A stretch of DNA of 52,168 bases from Sporosarcina sp. P32b (GCF_002743335.1 NZ_PDZB01000022.1:1-52168); one strand, 5' to 3'; shown: positions 34,944 to 43,639, numbered from the stretch's first letter. Numbers and translations: made by a program. The notes: generated by a model not told the origin, from the letters alone.

Positions 34944-36092
34944 ATGAAAGTTGTTGTATTAGGTGCTGGATTAATGGGAAAAGAAGTCGTTCGTGATTTA
35001 GTCAAGCAGGATGAAGTGAAGAAAGTGTATCTCGCAGACCGCGCCATTCGGCAAGCGGAAGATTTCGCCGAAGAACTCATGAATGAAAAACTCGACATTT
35101 TATTGCTCGATGCGACGAATGAAGAGCAACTCAGTGATGTAATCGGGCTTGGGGATATCGTCGTCAACGCACTGTTTTATACATTCAATGAATCAGTCGC
35201 CCGCTGTGCAGTAGAACGTGGCGTTCATGTTGTGGACTTAGGTGGACATATCGGTGGAGCAACGGAGAAAGTTCTCGCGCTAAGCGAACAGGCTGCTGCG
35301 AAAGGCGTGACGCTCATTCCAGACCTCGGCGTGGCGCCCGGCATGATTAATATTCTGGCAGGTTATGGTGCGTCCTTACTCGATGAAACTAAGTCAATCA
35401 AACTTTATGTAGGCGGAGTTCCAGTCAAACCCGAGCCGCCACTAAACTATAATGTTGTCTTTTCATTGGAAGGATTATTCGATCATTACACGGATTCGTC
35501 TCGCGTTATGCGAAATGGCGAAGTGAAGGAATTGCCTTCATTATCGGAAATTGAAACGTTGGAATTCGATGGCTATGGCGAAATGGAAGCCTTCCATACA
35601 TCAGGCGGTACGTCGACGATGCTCGAGTCATTTCCTACTATCGAAACACTAGAATACAAGACCATCCGCTACCCGGGCCATGCAGACAAGGTTCAAGTAT
35701 TAGTCGATCTCGGCTTACTGTCTAGAGAATCCACGATCCGAGTAGATGGTAGACCACTACGTGTGCGCGACGTCATGCTCGCCCATTTGACGCCACAATT
35801 ACGCCTTGGGGATAAATCGGATGCCGTCTTACTTCGCGTCATTGTGAGTGGTAGTAAAGGCGGGCAAGCGCATACGGTGACATTTAATATGATTACCGAA
35901 AAGGACCAGAACACGAATGAAACGGCTATGGCACTCGCAACAGCCAACACCATTTCTGTCGTAGCACAAATGATTGGCAATGGAGTCATCACAAAAAGAG
36001 GCGCTTATCCACCGGAAAACATCGTGCCCGGCAAACTGTATATCGCAGAAATGATGAAACGCGGAGTTGTCATTGACGTACAACAGGCCTGA
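34944..36092 (+). CDS. lysDH: lysine 6-dehydrogenase (saccharopine dehydrogenase family)
   Basis: A 382-aa protein that resembles, over its whole length, the L-lysine 6-dehydrogenase I recall from Geobacillus stearothermophilus: MKVVVLGAGLMGKE at the start, VVNALFYTFNES near 73, VDLGGHIGG near 95, IPDLGVAPGMINILAGYGAS near 118-137, YVGGVPVKPEPPLNYN near 150, AFHTSGGTST near 205 and VITKRGAYPPENIVPG near the end. That enzyme oxidises the 6-amino group of lysine with NAD+ to allysine, which cyclises. The start ATG 34944 has AAGAAGGGATGAG upstream; the frame is open further back but overlaps the aldehyde dehydrogenase. The alternative is a saccharopine dehydrogenase; the memory-based match should be confirmed by alignment. 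Confidence 0.82.
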   Translation: MKVVVLGAGLMGKEVVRDLVKQDEVKKVYLADRAIRQAEDFAEELMNEKLDILLLDATNEEQLSDVIGLGDIVVNALFYTFNESVARCAVERGVHVVDLGGHIGGATEKVLALSEQAAAKGVTLIPDLGVAPGMINILAGYGASLLDETKSIKLYVGGVPVKPEPPLNYNVVFSLEGLFDHYTDSSRVMRNGEVKELPSLSEIETLEFDGYGEMEAFHTSGGTSTMLESFPTIETLEYKTIRYPGHADKVQVLVDLGLLSRESTIRVDGRPLRVRDVMLAHLTPQLRLGDKSDAVLLRVIVSGSKGGQAHTVTFNMITEKDQNTNETAMALATANTISVVAQMIGNGVITKRGAYPPENIVPGKLYIAEMMKRGVVIDVQQA

Positions 36093-36094
36093 TA

Positions 36095-36106
36095 CAGTAT
36101 ATACTG
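36095..36106. promoter_or_regulatory. 12-bp palindrome, possible operator
   Basis: CAGTATATACTG directly after the lysDH stop and 64 bp before the GNAT start. It could be an operator or a chance AT-rich palindrome. Confidence 0.25.
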
Positions 36107-36170
36107 GTAGGAAAGCGTGGATTTAGATCTCAACAGACCATCTCCTCGTATTTCTAAGGAGTGAAGTGAA

Positions 36171-36779
36171 ATGCAGAAACAAACATTAAATACATCACAG
36201 ATGGGATTACAGCATCTCGCAACGAATCGACGGACGTTGAATAGGTTATTCAAATTCGTGCTAGTAGACTTCGGATTTCTCGACCATATTCCGTTCCCGA
36301 TTATGCGTAAAGCGCTGAAGAAAAACATCTTGCGTGCAGTCTATTTGACGGACGGCATCAACGTTTACGGCTATGCCATCTATCAAGAAATCCCAAAGTA
36401 TGGGGGTATTCACGTACTCTACTTGGCAATAGCGCCGGAATTCCGTTCGTATGGCTTAGGCAGCGTCATGCTTCGCCGTCTAGATGCGCTATCACCAGCG
36501 GGAATTTTACTCGAAGTGGAAGACCCTGACTTTTCCCGAAATGAAGAAGAATTATCTATTCGAACGCGACGTATCGCATTCTATGAACGGAATGGACTGA
36601 CACTGGATCAATCAGTGAAGTTAACCAATTTTAAGCACCCATTATTATTGATGACGACTGTGCCATTGCCTACGTTGAACGAGCGTCAGTTCAGGAAGTT
36701 TTATAGACAATTGTATAATCGTGTATACCGCGTACCAGTAGGACAGATTGCGGTAAACGCACGCATCGTAAAAGCCTAG
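36171..36779 (+). CDS. GNAT-family N-acetyltransferase
   Basis: A 202-aa GNAT domain protein. The acetyl-CoA-binding part reads YLAIAPEFRSYGLGSVMLRRLD (residues about 82-103), with the RxxGxG-like RSYGLG loop; IAFYERNGLTL near 136 is the usual beta-6/alpha-4 region. The N-terminal 45 residues are basic and helical. The acceptor is unknown. Start ATG 36171 has AAGGAGTGAAG upstream. It lies between two catabolic genes but may be unrelated; similar GNATs are common next to stress and amino-acid genes. Confidence 0.8.
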   Translation: MQKQTLNTSQMGLQHLATNRRTLNRLFKFVLVDFGFLDHIPFPIMRKALKKNILRAVYLTDGINVYGYAIYQEIPKYGGIHVLYLAIAPEFRSYGLGSVMLRRLDALSPAGILLEVEDPDFSRNEEELSIRTRRIAFYERNGLTLDQSVKLTNFKHPLLLMTTVPLPTLNERQFRKFYRQLYNRVYRVPVGQIAVNARIVKA

Positions 36780-36804
36780 TTTCATTGTAAAGGAGGACAC
36801 AAAG

Positions 36805-37998
36805 ATGGACTTTACATTTACAGATGAACAAAACATGTTGCGAAAGACGGCAAGGCAATTTGTAGATGCGGAAATTATGCCGTATATTGCAAAATGGGAT
36901 GCAGAGGGAAGTTTTGATAAAGGAATTTGGAGACGGCTCGCAGATCTTGGATTCATGGGTGTCTGTGTGCCGGAAAAGTACGGTGGCAGTGGGATGGACT
37001 ATAATTCTTTGGCGATTTTATGCGAAGAACTCGAACGTGGAGATACAGCTTTTCGCACCGCAGTTTCCGTCCACATCGGTTTGAATTGTATGACGCTGAT
37101 GCAGTGGGGGACGGAAGAGCAGAAGCAAAAGTATTTAGTGCCGCAAGCAAAAGGCGAGAAAATCGGCGCGTTCGGATTGACGGAACCGGGCGCGGGCTCG
37201 GATGTGTCCGCACTTCAGACGACAGCGGTTCGCGATGGCGATGACTATCTATTGAACGGTCAGAAAACGTGGATTTCACTTTGTGATTCAGCAGATAATT
37301 TTCTCGTTTTTGCTTATACGGATAAATCAAAGAAACACCATGGCATTAGTGCATTTATTGTAGAGCGCACGATGCCGGGATTTTCATCGAAGGCAATCAA
37401 AGGGAAGTATGGCATTCGTGCAGGTAACACCGGTGAGCTGTTCTTCGAAGACGTTCGTGTACCGGCTGCCAACTTACTAGGTGAAGAAGGCGAAGGCTTC
37501 AAGATTGCGATGGCAGCGCTCGATAACGGTCGTTTTACCGTAGCGGCAGGTGCAGTGGGCTTGTTGTATGCCTGTCTTGAATCGAGTGTAGAGTACGCAA
37601 CAACGCGTGAAACATTCGGTAAGAAAATAGGTGAACACCAACTAGTCCAACAGATGATTGCAAAAATGGAAGCGGGTTATCAAATGAGCCGTCTTCTCGT
37701 CTATCGTGCCGGTGAGTTGAAAAATAGTGGTGTTCGGAATACACGTGAGACATCGCTCGCGAAGTGGCAAGCTTGCGATTTTGCCAATCAAGCAGCAGAT
37801 GACGCCGTGCAGATCCATGGGGCGTATGGCTATTCGGATGAGTATCCGGTTGCTAGGTATTTACGCAATTCGAAGGCGCCTGTTATTTATGAAGGTACGC
37901 GAGAAATCCATACGATCATGCAGGCGGAGTATGTGCTTGGGGAGCGTAGCGATAAAAAGTTGAATCGTATGTTGCCTACGTGGCCATTTGAAGAATGA
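36805..37998 (+). CDS. acyl-CoA dehydrogenase, possibly glutaryl-CoA type
   Basis: A 397-aa FAD-dependent acyl-CoA dehydrogenase. Seen: GAFGLTEPGAGSDVSALQTTA near residues 120-140 (given as region), the flavin-contacting WISLCDSADNFLVFA, and the catalytic Glu in IYEGTREIHTIMQAEYVLG near residue 367. The ending EGTREIH...LG resembles glutaryl-CoA dehydrogenase-like members more than the EGTSEIQR form of short-chain enzymes, and the lysine-degrading neighbours would fit glutaryl-CoA as substrate; this is inference. Start ATG 36805 has AAAGGAGGAC upstream, 25 bp after the GNAT gene. A terminator follows. Confidence 0.85.
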   Translation: MDFTFTDEQNMLRKTARQFVDAEIMPYIAKWDAEGSFDKGIWRRLADLGFMGVCVPEKYGGSGMDYNSLAILCEELERGDTAFRTAVSVHIGLNCMTLMQWGTEEQKQKYLVPQAKGEKIGAFGLTEPGAGSDVSALQTTAVRDGDDYLLNGQKTWISLCDSADNFLVFAYTDKSKKHHGISAFIVERTMPGFSSKAIKGKYGIRAGNTGELFFEDVRVPAANLLGEEGEGFKIAMAALDNGRFTVAAGAVGLLYACLESSVEYATTRETFGKKIGEHQLVQQMIAKMEAGYQMSRLLVYRAGELKNSGVRNTRETSLAKWQACDFANQAADDAVQIHGAYGYSDEYPVARYLRNSKAPVIYEGTREIHTIMQAEYVLGERSDKKLNRMLPTWPFEE

Positions 37999-38001
37999 AA
38001 G

Positions 38002-38044
38002 CGATGCGGTAAGCCAGAGTGAATGGCTTACCGCATCGTTTTTT
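38002..38044 (+). terminator. terminator after acyl-CoA dehydrogenase gene
   Basis: Perfect 14-bp stem CGATGCGGTAAGCC (38002-38015) / GGCTTACCGCATCG (38025-38038), 9-nt loop, then TTTTTT. Confidence 0.95.
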
Positions 38045-38099
38045 GCGTGGAGTTCATAATTGTACGGGAATGATGCGGTCACTCTCCATTTATTCCAAA

Positions 38100-38981
38100 T
38101 TAAGAGCCGACAAAATCTCCACCATCAACGTGGATCGTCTGGCCAGTCATGTAACTCGAGTCCTGTGAAGCGAGGAATACATACGCAGGTGCGTTCTCAG
38201 CAGGCTGTCCACGACGTTTCATCGGTGTGTCTGCTCCGTGTTCAGCGACTGTTTTCGCGTCGAACGTAGAAGGGATCAGCGGCGTCCAGATAGGTCCTGG
38301 TGCTACCGCGTTCACTCGAATCCCTTTCTCCGATAAATTTAACGCTAATGAACGTGTGAAACTGGTGATGGCCCCTTTGGTCGCGGAGTAATCGAGCAAA
38401 CCAGGCGATCCGTTATAAGCTGTAATGGAAGAAGTGTTGACTATGCAGTCGCCTTTTTTCATATGTGCAATGGCTGCTTTTGACATAAAGAACAATCCAA
38501 AGAAGTTCGTTTCAAACGTTTCTTTCAATTGCTCTTCAGTAATATCCTCGATGGACTGTTGTGGAAATTGTTTTCCGGCATTGTTAACTAGTATATTTAG
38601 AGCGCCAAAGTCATCAATCACTTGTTTGACCAACTGTTTACAGTTCTTATCACTGCTAATATCGGTTTGATATCTCTTCGCTTTGCCACCGTATTTCTCA
38701 ATGAGTGCAATCGTTTTATCGGCATCTTCATCTTCCTGATCAGCTAAATACGCGATAGCGACGTTCGCTCCTTCTTTCGCATAGGCAACCGCGACAGCGC
38801 GACCAATTCCGCTGTCACCACCTGTGATCAATGCGGTTTTTCCTTTAAGTTTATCAGCACCTTTGAAATTCGGATCATCATAGATTGGCGCGGGATGCAT
38901 CTCTTCCTCGACACCGGGCTGTGATGATTGTGTCTGTCCGGATATATTATCATCAATTTTTTCGTATGGATTTTTACTCAT
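38100..38981 (-). CDS. short-chain dehydrogenase of the general-stress type (YhdF/YdaD-like)
   Basis: A 293-aa SDR with a long N-terminal extension (about 45 residues, EEEMHPAPIYDDPNFKGADK) typical of the glucose/ribitol-dehydrogenase-like stress SDRs of bacilli. Cofactor motif ITGGDSGIGRAVAVAYAKEG near 52, NNAGKQFPQ near 135, catalytic Ser in TSSITAY and Tyr/Lys in YSATKGAI near 203-210, and a C-terminal GGDFVGS. The start ATG 38981 has GAGGATGTC upstream on the minus strand. It is convergent with the acyl-CoA dehydrogenase and divergent from the aminotransferase. The natural substrate is unknown. Confidence 0.88.
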   Translation of the reverse strand: MSKNPYEKIDDNISGQTQSSQPGVEEEMHPAPIYDDPNFKGADKLKGKTALITGGDSGIGRAVAVAYAKEGANVAIAYLADQEDEDADKTIALIEKYGGKAKRYQTDISSDKNCKQLVKQVIDDFGALNILVNNAGKQFPQQSIEDITEEQLKETFETNFFGLFFMSKAAIAHMKKGDCIVNTSSITAYNGSPGLLDYSATKGAITSFTRSLALNLSEKGIRVNAVAPGPIWTPLIPSTFDAKTVAEHGADTPMKRRGQPAENAPAYVFLASQDSSYMTGQTIHVDGGDFVGS

Positions 38982-39135
38982 GTGACATCCTCCTCAAAAT
39001 ATAGTTACCAAAAGTGTTCCCTGATTGCCCATGAACAAACATCCAAATGTTCGATATAAAATACATCCAGGCCATCTTTTCGCGTGTTATAATAAAGTCG
39101 TGAAGTACTATATAACAGCTAAGGAGCGTGTCTTC

Positions 39136-40308
39136 GTGAATTTTCAACCTTCCCAAAAAATGTCCATTTTTTCACCAGCAATCTTTGGTGACTTAAAAGC
39201 AGCCGCCGAGTTAAAAAAAGCAACAGGTGCGCAAGTCGTCGATTTGAGTCTCGGCAGCCCGGATCTTCCACCTGACGAGCGTGTACGCCAAGCGTTATCT
39301 GAACAAAGCGCGTTAGCATCATCTTATGGCTATACACTAGGAGGAACGAAACGATTCCATGAAGCCGTCGCGAATTATTACAAACGTCGCACAGGTGTCA
39401 TCATCAATCCCGATACAGAAGTCTTGCAGACAATGGGTTCGCAGGAAGGTCTCGTTCATTTACCTTTCGCGTTCTGTGACGAAGGAGATTACGTCCTGAC
39501 AACGAATCCTGCCTACGTCGCCTATGACGCAGGTATTAAACTAGCAGGCGCAGTGCCTTACTACATGCCATTGCTTGCGGAAAACGGCTTTTTACCTAAT
39601 TTGAATGAAATCCCAGAAGACGTGCTGAAAAAGACTAAGCTTCTTATTCTGAACTTACCAGGAAACCCAGTACCGGCCATGCCAAGTGAAACCTTTTTCG
39701 AAGAAGTCGTAGCGTTTGCGAAAAAGTATGAAATCATCGTACTGCATGACGCAGCGTATTCCGAATACTATTTCACTGGCGACCGTCCAGCAAGTTTCCT
39801 CACAACACCGGGCGCAATGGAAGTCGGTTTGGAAATCAACTCACTATCTAAAAGCTTCAGCTTAGCAGGTGCACGGATCGCGTACTTCGTTGGAAATGCA
39901 GAAATGATCAAAGTCATACGTGAACTAAAATCCAATCTCGACTATGGAACATTCGGACCGATCCAAGAAGCCGCCATTGTTGCGCTTGATAACGGGGAAG
40001 AAATCACCGATCGCCTACGTGCTGAGTTCTCCAAACGCCACCATGCGTTAATGAATGGACTCGCATCACTAGGCTGGGAAACGACACCATCTGAAGGCGG
40101 TATGTTCGTCTGGGCGAAGTATCCATACGATATCGACGACATAGAATTCGTCTTCGAAGTCATCAAACAAGCGGGCGTCGTCATGGTACCCGGCAGCATC
40201 TTCGGCACGGCCGGTATTGGTTACGTCCGCCTTGCTCTCGTACAAAAAGTTGAATTAATCGAGAAAGCAATTGAACAACTGAGAGAATTATCGTTGGTTC
40301 GTGTGTAA
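39136..40308 (+). CDS. class I/II PLP aminotransferase
   Basis: A 390-aa fold-type I aminotransferase of the LL-diaminopimelate / aspartate aminotransferase-like group. Seen: LSLGSPDLPPDERVRQAL near residue 35, YGYTLGGTKRFHEAV near 65, LNLPGNPVPAMP near 170, HDAAYSEYYF near 198, and the PLP lysine in NSLSKSFSLAGARI near 236. Upstream frame is open to 39025, but AAGGAG at 39121-39126 points to GTG 39136. A TATAAT at 39088-39093 is a possible -10. With lysine dehydrogenase and aldehyde dehydrogenase nearby, transamination of 2-aminoadipate is a plausible role; a methionine-salvage or general role is an alternative. Confidence 0.85.
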   Translation: MNFQPSQKMSIFSPAIFGDLKAAAELKKATGAQVVDLSLGSPDLPPDERVRQALSEQSALASSYGYTLGGTKRFHEAVANYYKRRTGVIINPDTEVLQTMGSQEGLVHLPFAFCDEGDYVLTTNPAYVAYDAGIKLAGAVPYYMPLLAENGFLPNLNEIPEDVLKKTKLLILNLPGNPVPAMPSETFFEEVVAFAKKYEIIVLHDAAYSEYYFTGDRPASFLTTPGAMEVGLEINSLSKSFSLAGARIAYFVGNAEMIKVIRELKSNLDYGTFGPIQEAAIVALDNGEEITDRLRAEFSKRHHALMNGLASLGWETTPSEGGMFVWAKYPYDIDDIEFVFEVIKQAGVVMVPGSIFGTAGIGYVRLALVQKVELIEKAIEQLRELSLVRV

Positions 40309-40317
40309 ATAAGGGCA

Positions 40318-40350
40318 AGGAAGAGCAGGGGTTTCTGCTCTTCCTTTTTT
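40318..40350 (+). terminator. terminator after aminotransferase gene
   Basis: Perfect stem AGGAAGAGCAG (40318-40328) / CTGCTCTTCCT (40335-40345) with a GGGTTT loop and a T run. Confidence 0.95.
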
Positions 40351-40456
40351 ATAAAGAAGTGGGTCAAAACCAAGTCGATACTATACATCTTCTGCATACA
40401 GTAATTTATTACCGTAAAACATCTTTAAAAAAGGAATGGAGAGAGGGGGAGGTAGG

Positions 40457-41035
40457 ATGACCCGCCAAGGAAAAGACCGAGACTACAAGAAAGATAACAG
40501 AATCCAACCCCGTAGGAAAAAGCAGGGTATTGTGATCTGGAGCGTTGTCGTAATCGCCACAGTACTGTTTCTGCTACTCGTGCTGCCGTTATTGCAAGAA
40601 TCAAACACTGGAACTGAAAGTATTGTACCAGCTGTAGATCTTTACGAAGATTTAGAGGGTTTACAACTCAACGTGTTACAAGAAAAAGCGTTAGAAGATG
40701 GAAAAATCGAATACTTAATTGAAATAAGTAACGACACCAATAGGGTAATTCACCAGCCTACATTAACCTTTAGCTTCGATGTGAAACTGAAGAACGGTTG
40801 GGCAGAGAACCCCTTCAAGTATTCAATAGATCTTGGATTGCAAATCGAACCGGGACAAAAAATGAAAGTGCCGCTCGCAGTTGATGTCAGTCTACTTAAC
40901 CAGGAGAAGATCGATACCGATCACATTATGCTTGAAATGAAAGGCTATTTGGATGAACTGGAGCTTGAGAATTTATTTCATACGGGACAATCCATCAGTT
41001 ACACGGAAGGCGACAGACAATGGAAGAAGTTATGA
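40457..41035 (+). CDS. membrane-anchored hypothetical protein
   Basis: A 192-aa protein I do not recognise. The first 25 residues are strongly basic (TRQGKDRDYKKDNRIQPRRKK), then one transmembrane helix, GIVIWSVVVIATVLFLLLV; the remaining 145 residues would be outside the cell and look like a beta-sandwich (VIHQPTLTFSFDVKLKNGW, LQIEPGQKMKVPLAVDVS). The start ATG 40457 has GGGGGAGG upstream; ATG 40436 lacks a usable spacing. It is followed by its own terminator and then by a membrane-anchored beta-propeller protein, so both may act at the cell surface. Confidence 0.6.
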   Translation: MTRQGKDRDYKKDNRIQPRRKKQGIVIWSVVVIATVLFLLLVLPLLQESNTGTESIVPAVDLYEDLEGLQLNVLQEKALEDGKIEYLIEISNDTNRVIHQPTLTFSFDVKLKNGWAENPFKYSIDLGLQIEPGQKMKVPLAVDVSLLNQEKIDTDHIMLEMKGYLDELELENLFHTGQSISYTEGDRQWKKL

Positions 41036-41069
41036 TCACTCGATAAAAAGAGTGATTTTAGTTTTTTTA
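41035..41069 (+). terminator. terminator after membrane protein gene
   Basis: ATCACTC (41035-41041) / GAGTGAT (41050-41056), overlapping the stop codon, followed by TTTAGTTTTTTT. Confidence 0.75.
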
Positions 41070-41139
41070 AATAGGATGTAACGAAACCCAAAGTTTTCAG
41101 TCTACTCTAATACATACTAAATAAGAGGAGATGAAAATT

Positions 41140-43257
41140 ATGAATACAGGCAGATGGCTCATTGTATTAGGGGTAGCTGGAACGATTGGAATTCTTGTAC
41201 TGATCAGCTTCCTGTTTTGGCCGAAAGTTGGCATTACATCTACAAAATCCGTGCTCGCGGGTCAGTCGCTGAATGTTTACTTTACAGATCCAGTGAAGGG
41301 GAACTTGGATGTTTCGCAGTTTCATGTGAAGAAAAGTAATACGAAAACTCCGGCCAAGCTTTCGTACGGAAATGGAAAAACGTCATTGCAAGTAGGGGAG
41401 CTACAACCAGGGGACTATACATTGCATATCCCAGCGAATAGTTTTGGCATATGGAAACGCGCAGCGGACCAAGTGCTTTCATTCACCGTTCTCGAATCGG
41501 TACAGCCCGTTACTTCCATTAAGGAAATTGAGAACTTCTTTGAGCGAGTAGAACCTCAGGGACGCAGTGAAGTCATGGAGGAGTCTTCTTCGGAGGATAA
41601 AGCTTCTAGTGGCGGTGTCGATCATTCACAAACCAATCAACAAGTGGCGGGCGTAGATGAAGCGGATACTGTCAAAACGGATGGTGATTTCCTATACGAT
41701 GTCCTAAATGGAGAAGGACTTATGATCACAGATATCCGCAATCCAAACGACATGGTCCGTGCCAGCAAGACCGACTTCACCGATGGATTTTATGCAAACC
41801 AACTATATGTAGATCAAGACAAAATTATAGTAATCGGTGGCCAAAATCTAGATGCCCCGACGTCTAATATGGATGTGGAAATTACTGAAGACCGCATAAT
41901 GCCCACGCAGCAAATGTCGATCATCCGTGTGTACGACGTTACAGACCGCACAAATCCGAAACTTATTCGTGAAACAGGTGCAGAAGGCTACGTCATCGGA
42001 ACGCGTAAAATCGGACAATTCGTTTACATGATCACGAATAATCAACCGTTTCTTTGGTATGATCATCCGACTCCGGTAGAAGATCATCTAGTGCCGAAAG
42101 TATATGATTCCACAGCCGATCAAAAAGTGCAGGCGCTCGCACTCGATAAAATCTCGATTTTGCCAGGCGCGATGGAACCTTCCTACTCGGTCATCACGAC
42201 ACTCGATATTGAGTCCGGTGAAAAGGGGGGAGTGGATACGAAAGCTTATCTTGGCAGCGGTGAACAACTGTACATGTCTGCAAATCATCTGTATCTGACG
42301 TCTACAAACTACCAAGACAATCAGCAAAGCACTAGCGAAGTATTCAAATTCAGTCTCGACAAAACCAACGTCCATTTCCTACAAACGGCTCAACTAAAAG
42401 GGACTATCTTAAACCAGTTTTCGATGGATGAGCACAACGGCTATTTCCGTACAGTAACAACAGAAGGAAATCTCTGGGATGAACGCAACAAAGCGAAAAA
42501 CCATTTATTCATTCTTGATGAAAATATGAAGCAAGTCGGTTCAGTCGAAAATCTAGCGGTCAATGAACGCATATACTCCGCACGATTCCTAGGAGACAAA
42601 GCGTATATGGTAACATTCCGCGAAACGGATCCACTATTCGTCATGGATGTTGCGGACCCGAATAATCCGAAAGTGCTCGGTGAACTCAAGATTCCTGGCT
42701 TCAGCAACTACTTGCATCCGCTTGACGAAGGCCATTTAATCGGCTTCGGCTATGAAACCATCGCAAAGAAAAATCCCCAAGGTGGCGCACCTATTATCCA
42801 AACAGGCGGCATGAAAATCTCTGTATTCGACGTGACCGATTTTGCGAATCCAAAAGAAACCGCATCTGAAATCATCGGCGGCCAAGGTACTTATTCGTCA
42901 GTCCAGCAAGATCATCACGCCTTATTTATCCATCCGAACCGCAACTTATTCGGCTTTCCGATTTCAGTATATGAGCAATCCCAGCGTGACAACATCTTGG
43001 ATCTACAAAGCTCAGGCGCCATGATTTACGAAATCACAGCGGAACGCGGCATTGTCAAAACAGCTGATTTGACCAAGCGCATGACAAATGACTACATGGA
43101 CTGGGAAAAAGAAATCCAACGTCTGTTGTATAGCGGCAATTCACTCTACACGATTTCCATAAATGAAGTAAACAGCTACACATTAGATCATTACACACCG
43201 CTAGATACGTTAGAAAGAGCTAGCTATACACCAGACAGTGTGCCGGCACAAAAGTAA
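41140..43257 (+). CDS. membrane-anchored beta-propeller protein
   Basis: A 705-aa surface protein. An N-terminal helix (WLIVLGVAGTIGILVLISFLFW) anchors it or acts as signal. Residues about 30-120 look like an SbsA/Ig-like domain (YTLHIPANSFGIWKRA). After an acidic Ser/Glu linker near 150, the segment QVAGVDEADTVKTDGDFLYDV opens a large beta-propeller of the family with that VDEADxVKTDG signature (repeats with VYDVTDRTNPKLI, VMDVADPNNPKVLGEL, VFDVTDFANPKE). Such proteins are found in Bacillota and archaea; the role is unknown. The start ATG 41140 has GAGGAG (41125-41130) at 9 nt; ATG 41131 abuts it. No terminator follows; repeat array 5 begins 10 bp later. Confidence 0.8.
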   Translation: MNTGRWLIVLGVAGTIGILVLISFLFWPKVGITSTKSVLAGQSLNVYFTDPVKGNLDVSQFHVKKSNTKTPAKLSYGNGKTSLQVGELQPGDYTLHIPANSFGIWKRAADQVLSFTVLESVQPVTSIKEIENFFERVEPQGRSEVMEESSSEDKASSGGVDHSQTNQQVAGVDEADTVKTDGDFLYDVLNGEGLMITDIRNPNDMVRASKTDFTDGFYANQLYVDQDKIIVIGGQNLDAPTSNMDVEITEDRIMPTQQMSIIRVYDVTDRTNPKLIRETGAEGYVIGTRKIGQFVYMITNNQPFLWYDHPTPVEDHLVPKVYDSTADQKVQALALDKISILPGAMEPSYSVITTLDIESGEKGGVDTKAYLGSGEQLYMSANHLYLTSTNYQDNQQSTSEVFKFSLDKTNVHFLQTAQLKGTILNQFSMDEHNGYFRTVTTEGNLWDERNKAKNHLFILDENMKQVGSVENLAVNERIYSARFLGDKAYMVTFRETDPLFVMDVADPNNPKVLGELKIPGFSNYLHPLDEGHLIGFGYETIAKKNPQGGAPIIQTGGMKISVFDVTDFANPKETASEIIGGQGTYSSVQQDHHALFIHPNRNLFGFPISVYEQSQRDNILDLQSSGAMIYEITAERGIVKTADLTKRMTNDYMDWEKEIQRLLYSGNSLYTISINEVNSYTLDHYTPLDTLERASYTPDSVPAQK

Positions 43258-43266
43258 GGTTTGGGC

Positions 43267-43500
43267 GCTCACTACGATTAGTGGGCGTTCATTTAGTTTG
43301 TTAAGTGCTCTATCATGGTCGAGTTTCGCTCAATGAAGCTGGTTGATCGCTCTATATTGGTGGCTATCCGCTCAATCAGACGCGCTATCCGCTCAATGAA
43401 GCCGGCCAAGCGATCTATTGCATTCGCAACCCGCTCTATCAAGACGCCCCAGCGCTCAATAGCACTCACCATTCGCTCAATCCCCCAAGCCGAGCACTCG
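43267..43500 (-). repeat. 21-bp-period GAGCG array 5
   Basis: GCTC or near-match cores on the plus strand begin at 43267, 43287, 43307, 43328, 43349, 43370, 43391, 43412 (GATC), 43433, 43454, 43475 and 43496. From 43307 on, spacing is exactly 21 bp ten times. On the minus strand the motif reads ATAGAGCGG or ATTGAGCGG, which in one open frame gives a heptad peptide with IER every seven residues (frame 43293-43505); no ribosome site supports translation. The array lies between the convergent beta-propeller and PAS-GGDEF-EAL genes. The following linker ends in CCAATCAAAAAAA, as beside arrays 2 and 3. Positions 43501-43603 hold no gene. Confidence 0.92.
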
Positions 43501-43603
43501 ATCAACCCTCACACCCCAATCAAAAAAAGGTTGTCTTTTCACCTCCCGTACAGTAAGCTGTAGTCAAACGCACTAAGACCCACCACAACTGAACAAGATA
43601 GAC

Positions 43604-43639
43604 AAAAATGGAGCCCTTTCTTTATGAAAGGAGCTCCAT
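43604..43639 (-). terminator. terminator of PAS-GGDEF-EAL gene
   Basis: Minus-strand stem ATGGAGCTCCTTTC / GAAAGGGCTCCAT (one mismatch), loop ATAAA, then TTTTT. It begins 20 bp past the stop. Confidence 0.88.

Noticed and set aside
43293..43505. Minus-strand open frame with a perfect heptad IER peptide in array 5
   Set aside because: The 7-residue period simply follows from the 21-bp DNA period. There is no ribosome site, other arrays give different peptides, and residues between IER are not conserved or coiled-coil-like throughout. Treated as a DNA repeat, not a gene.
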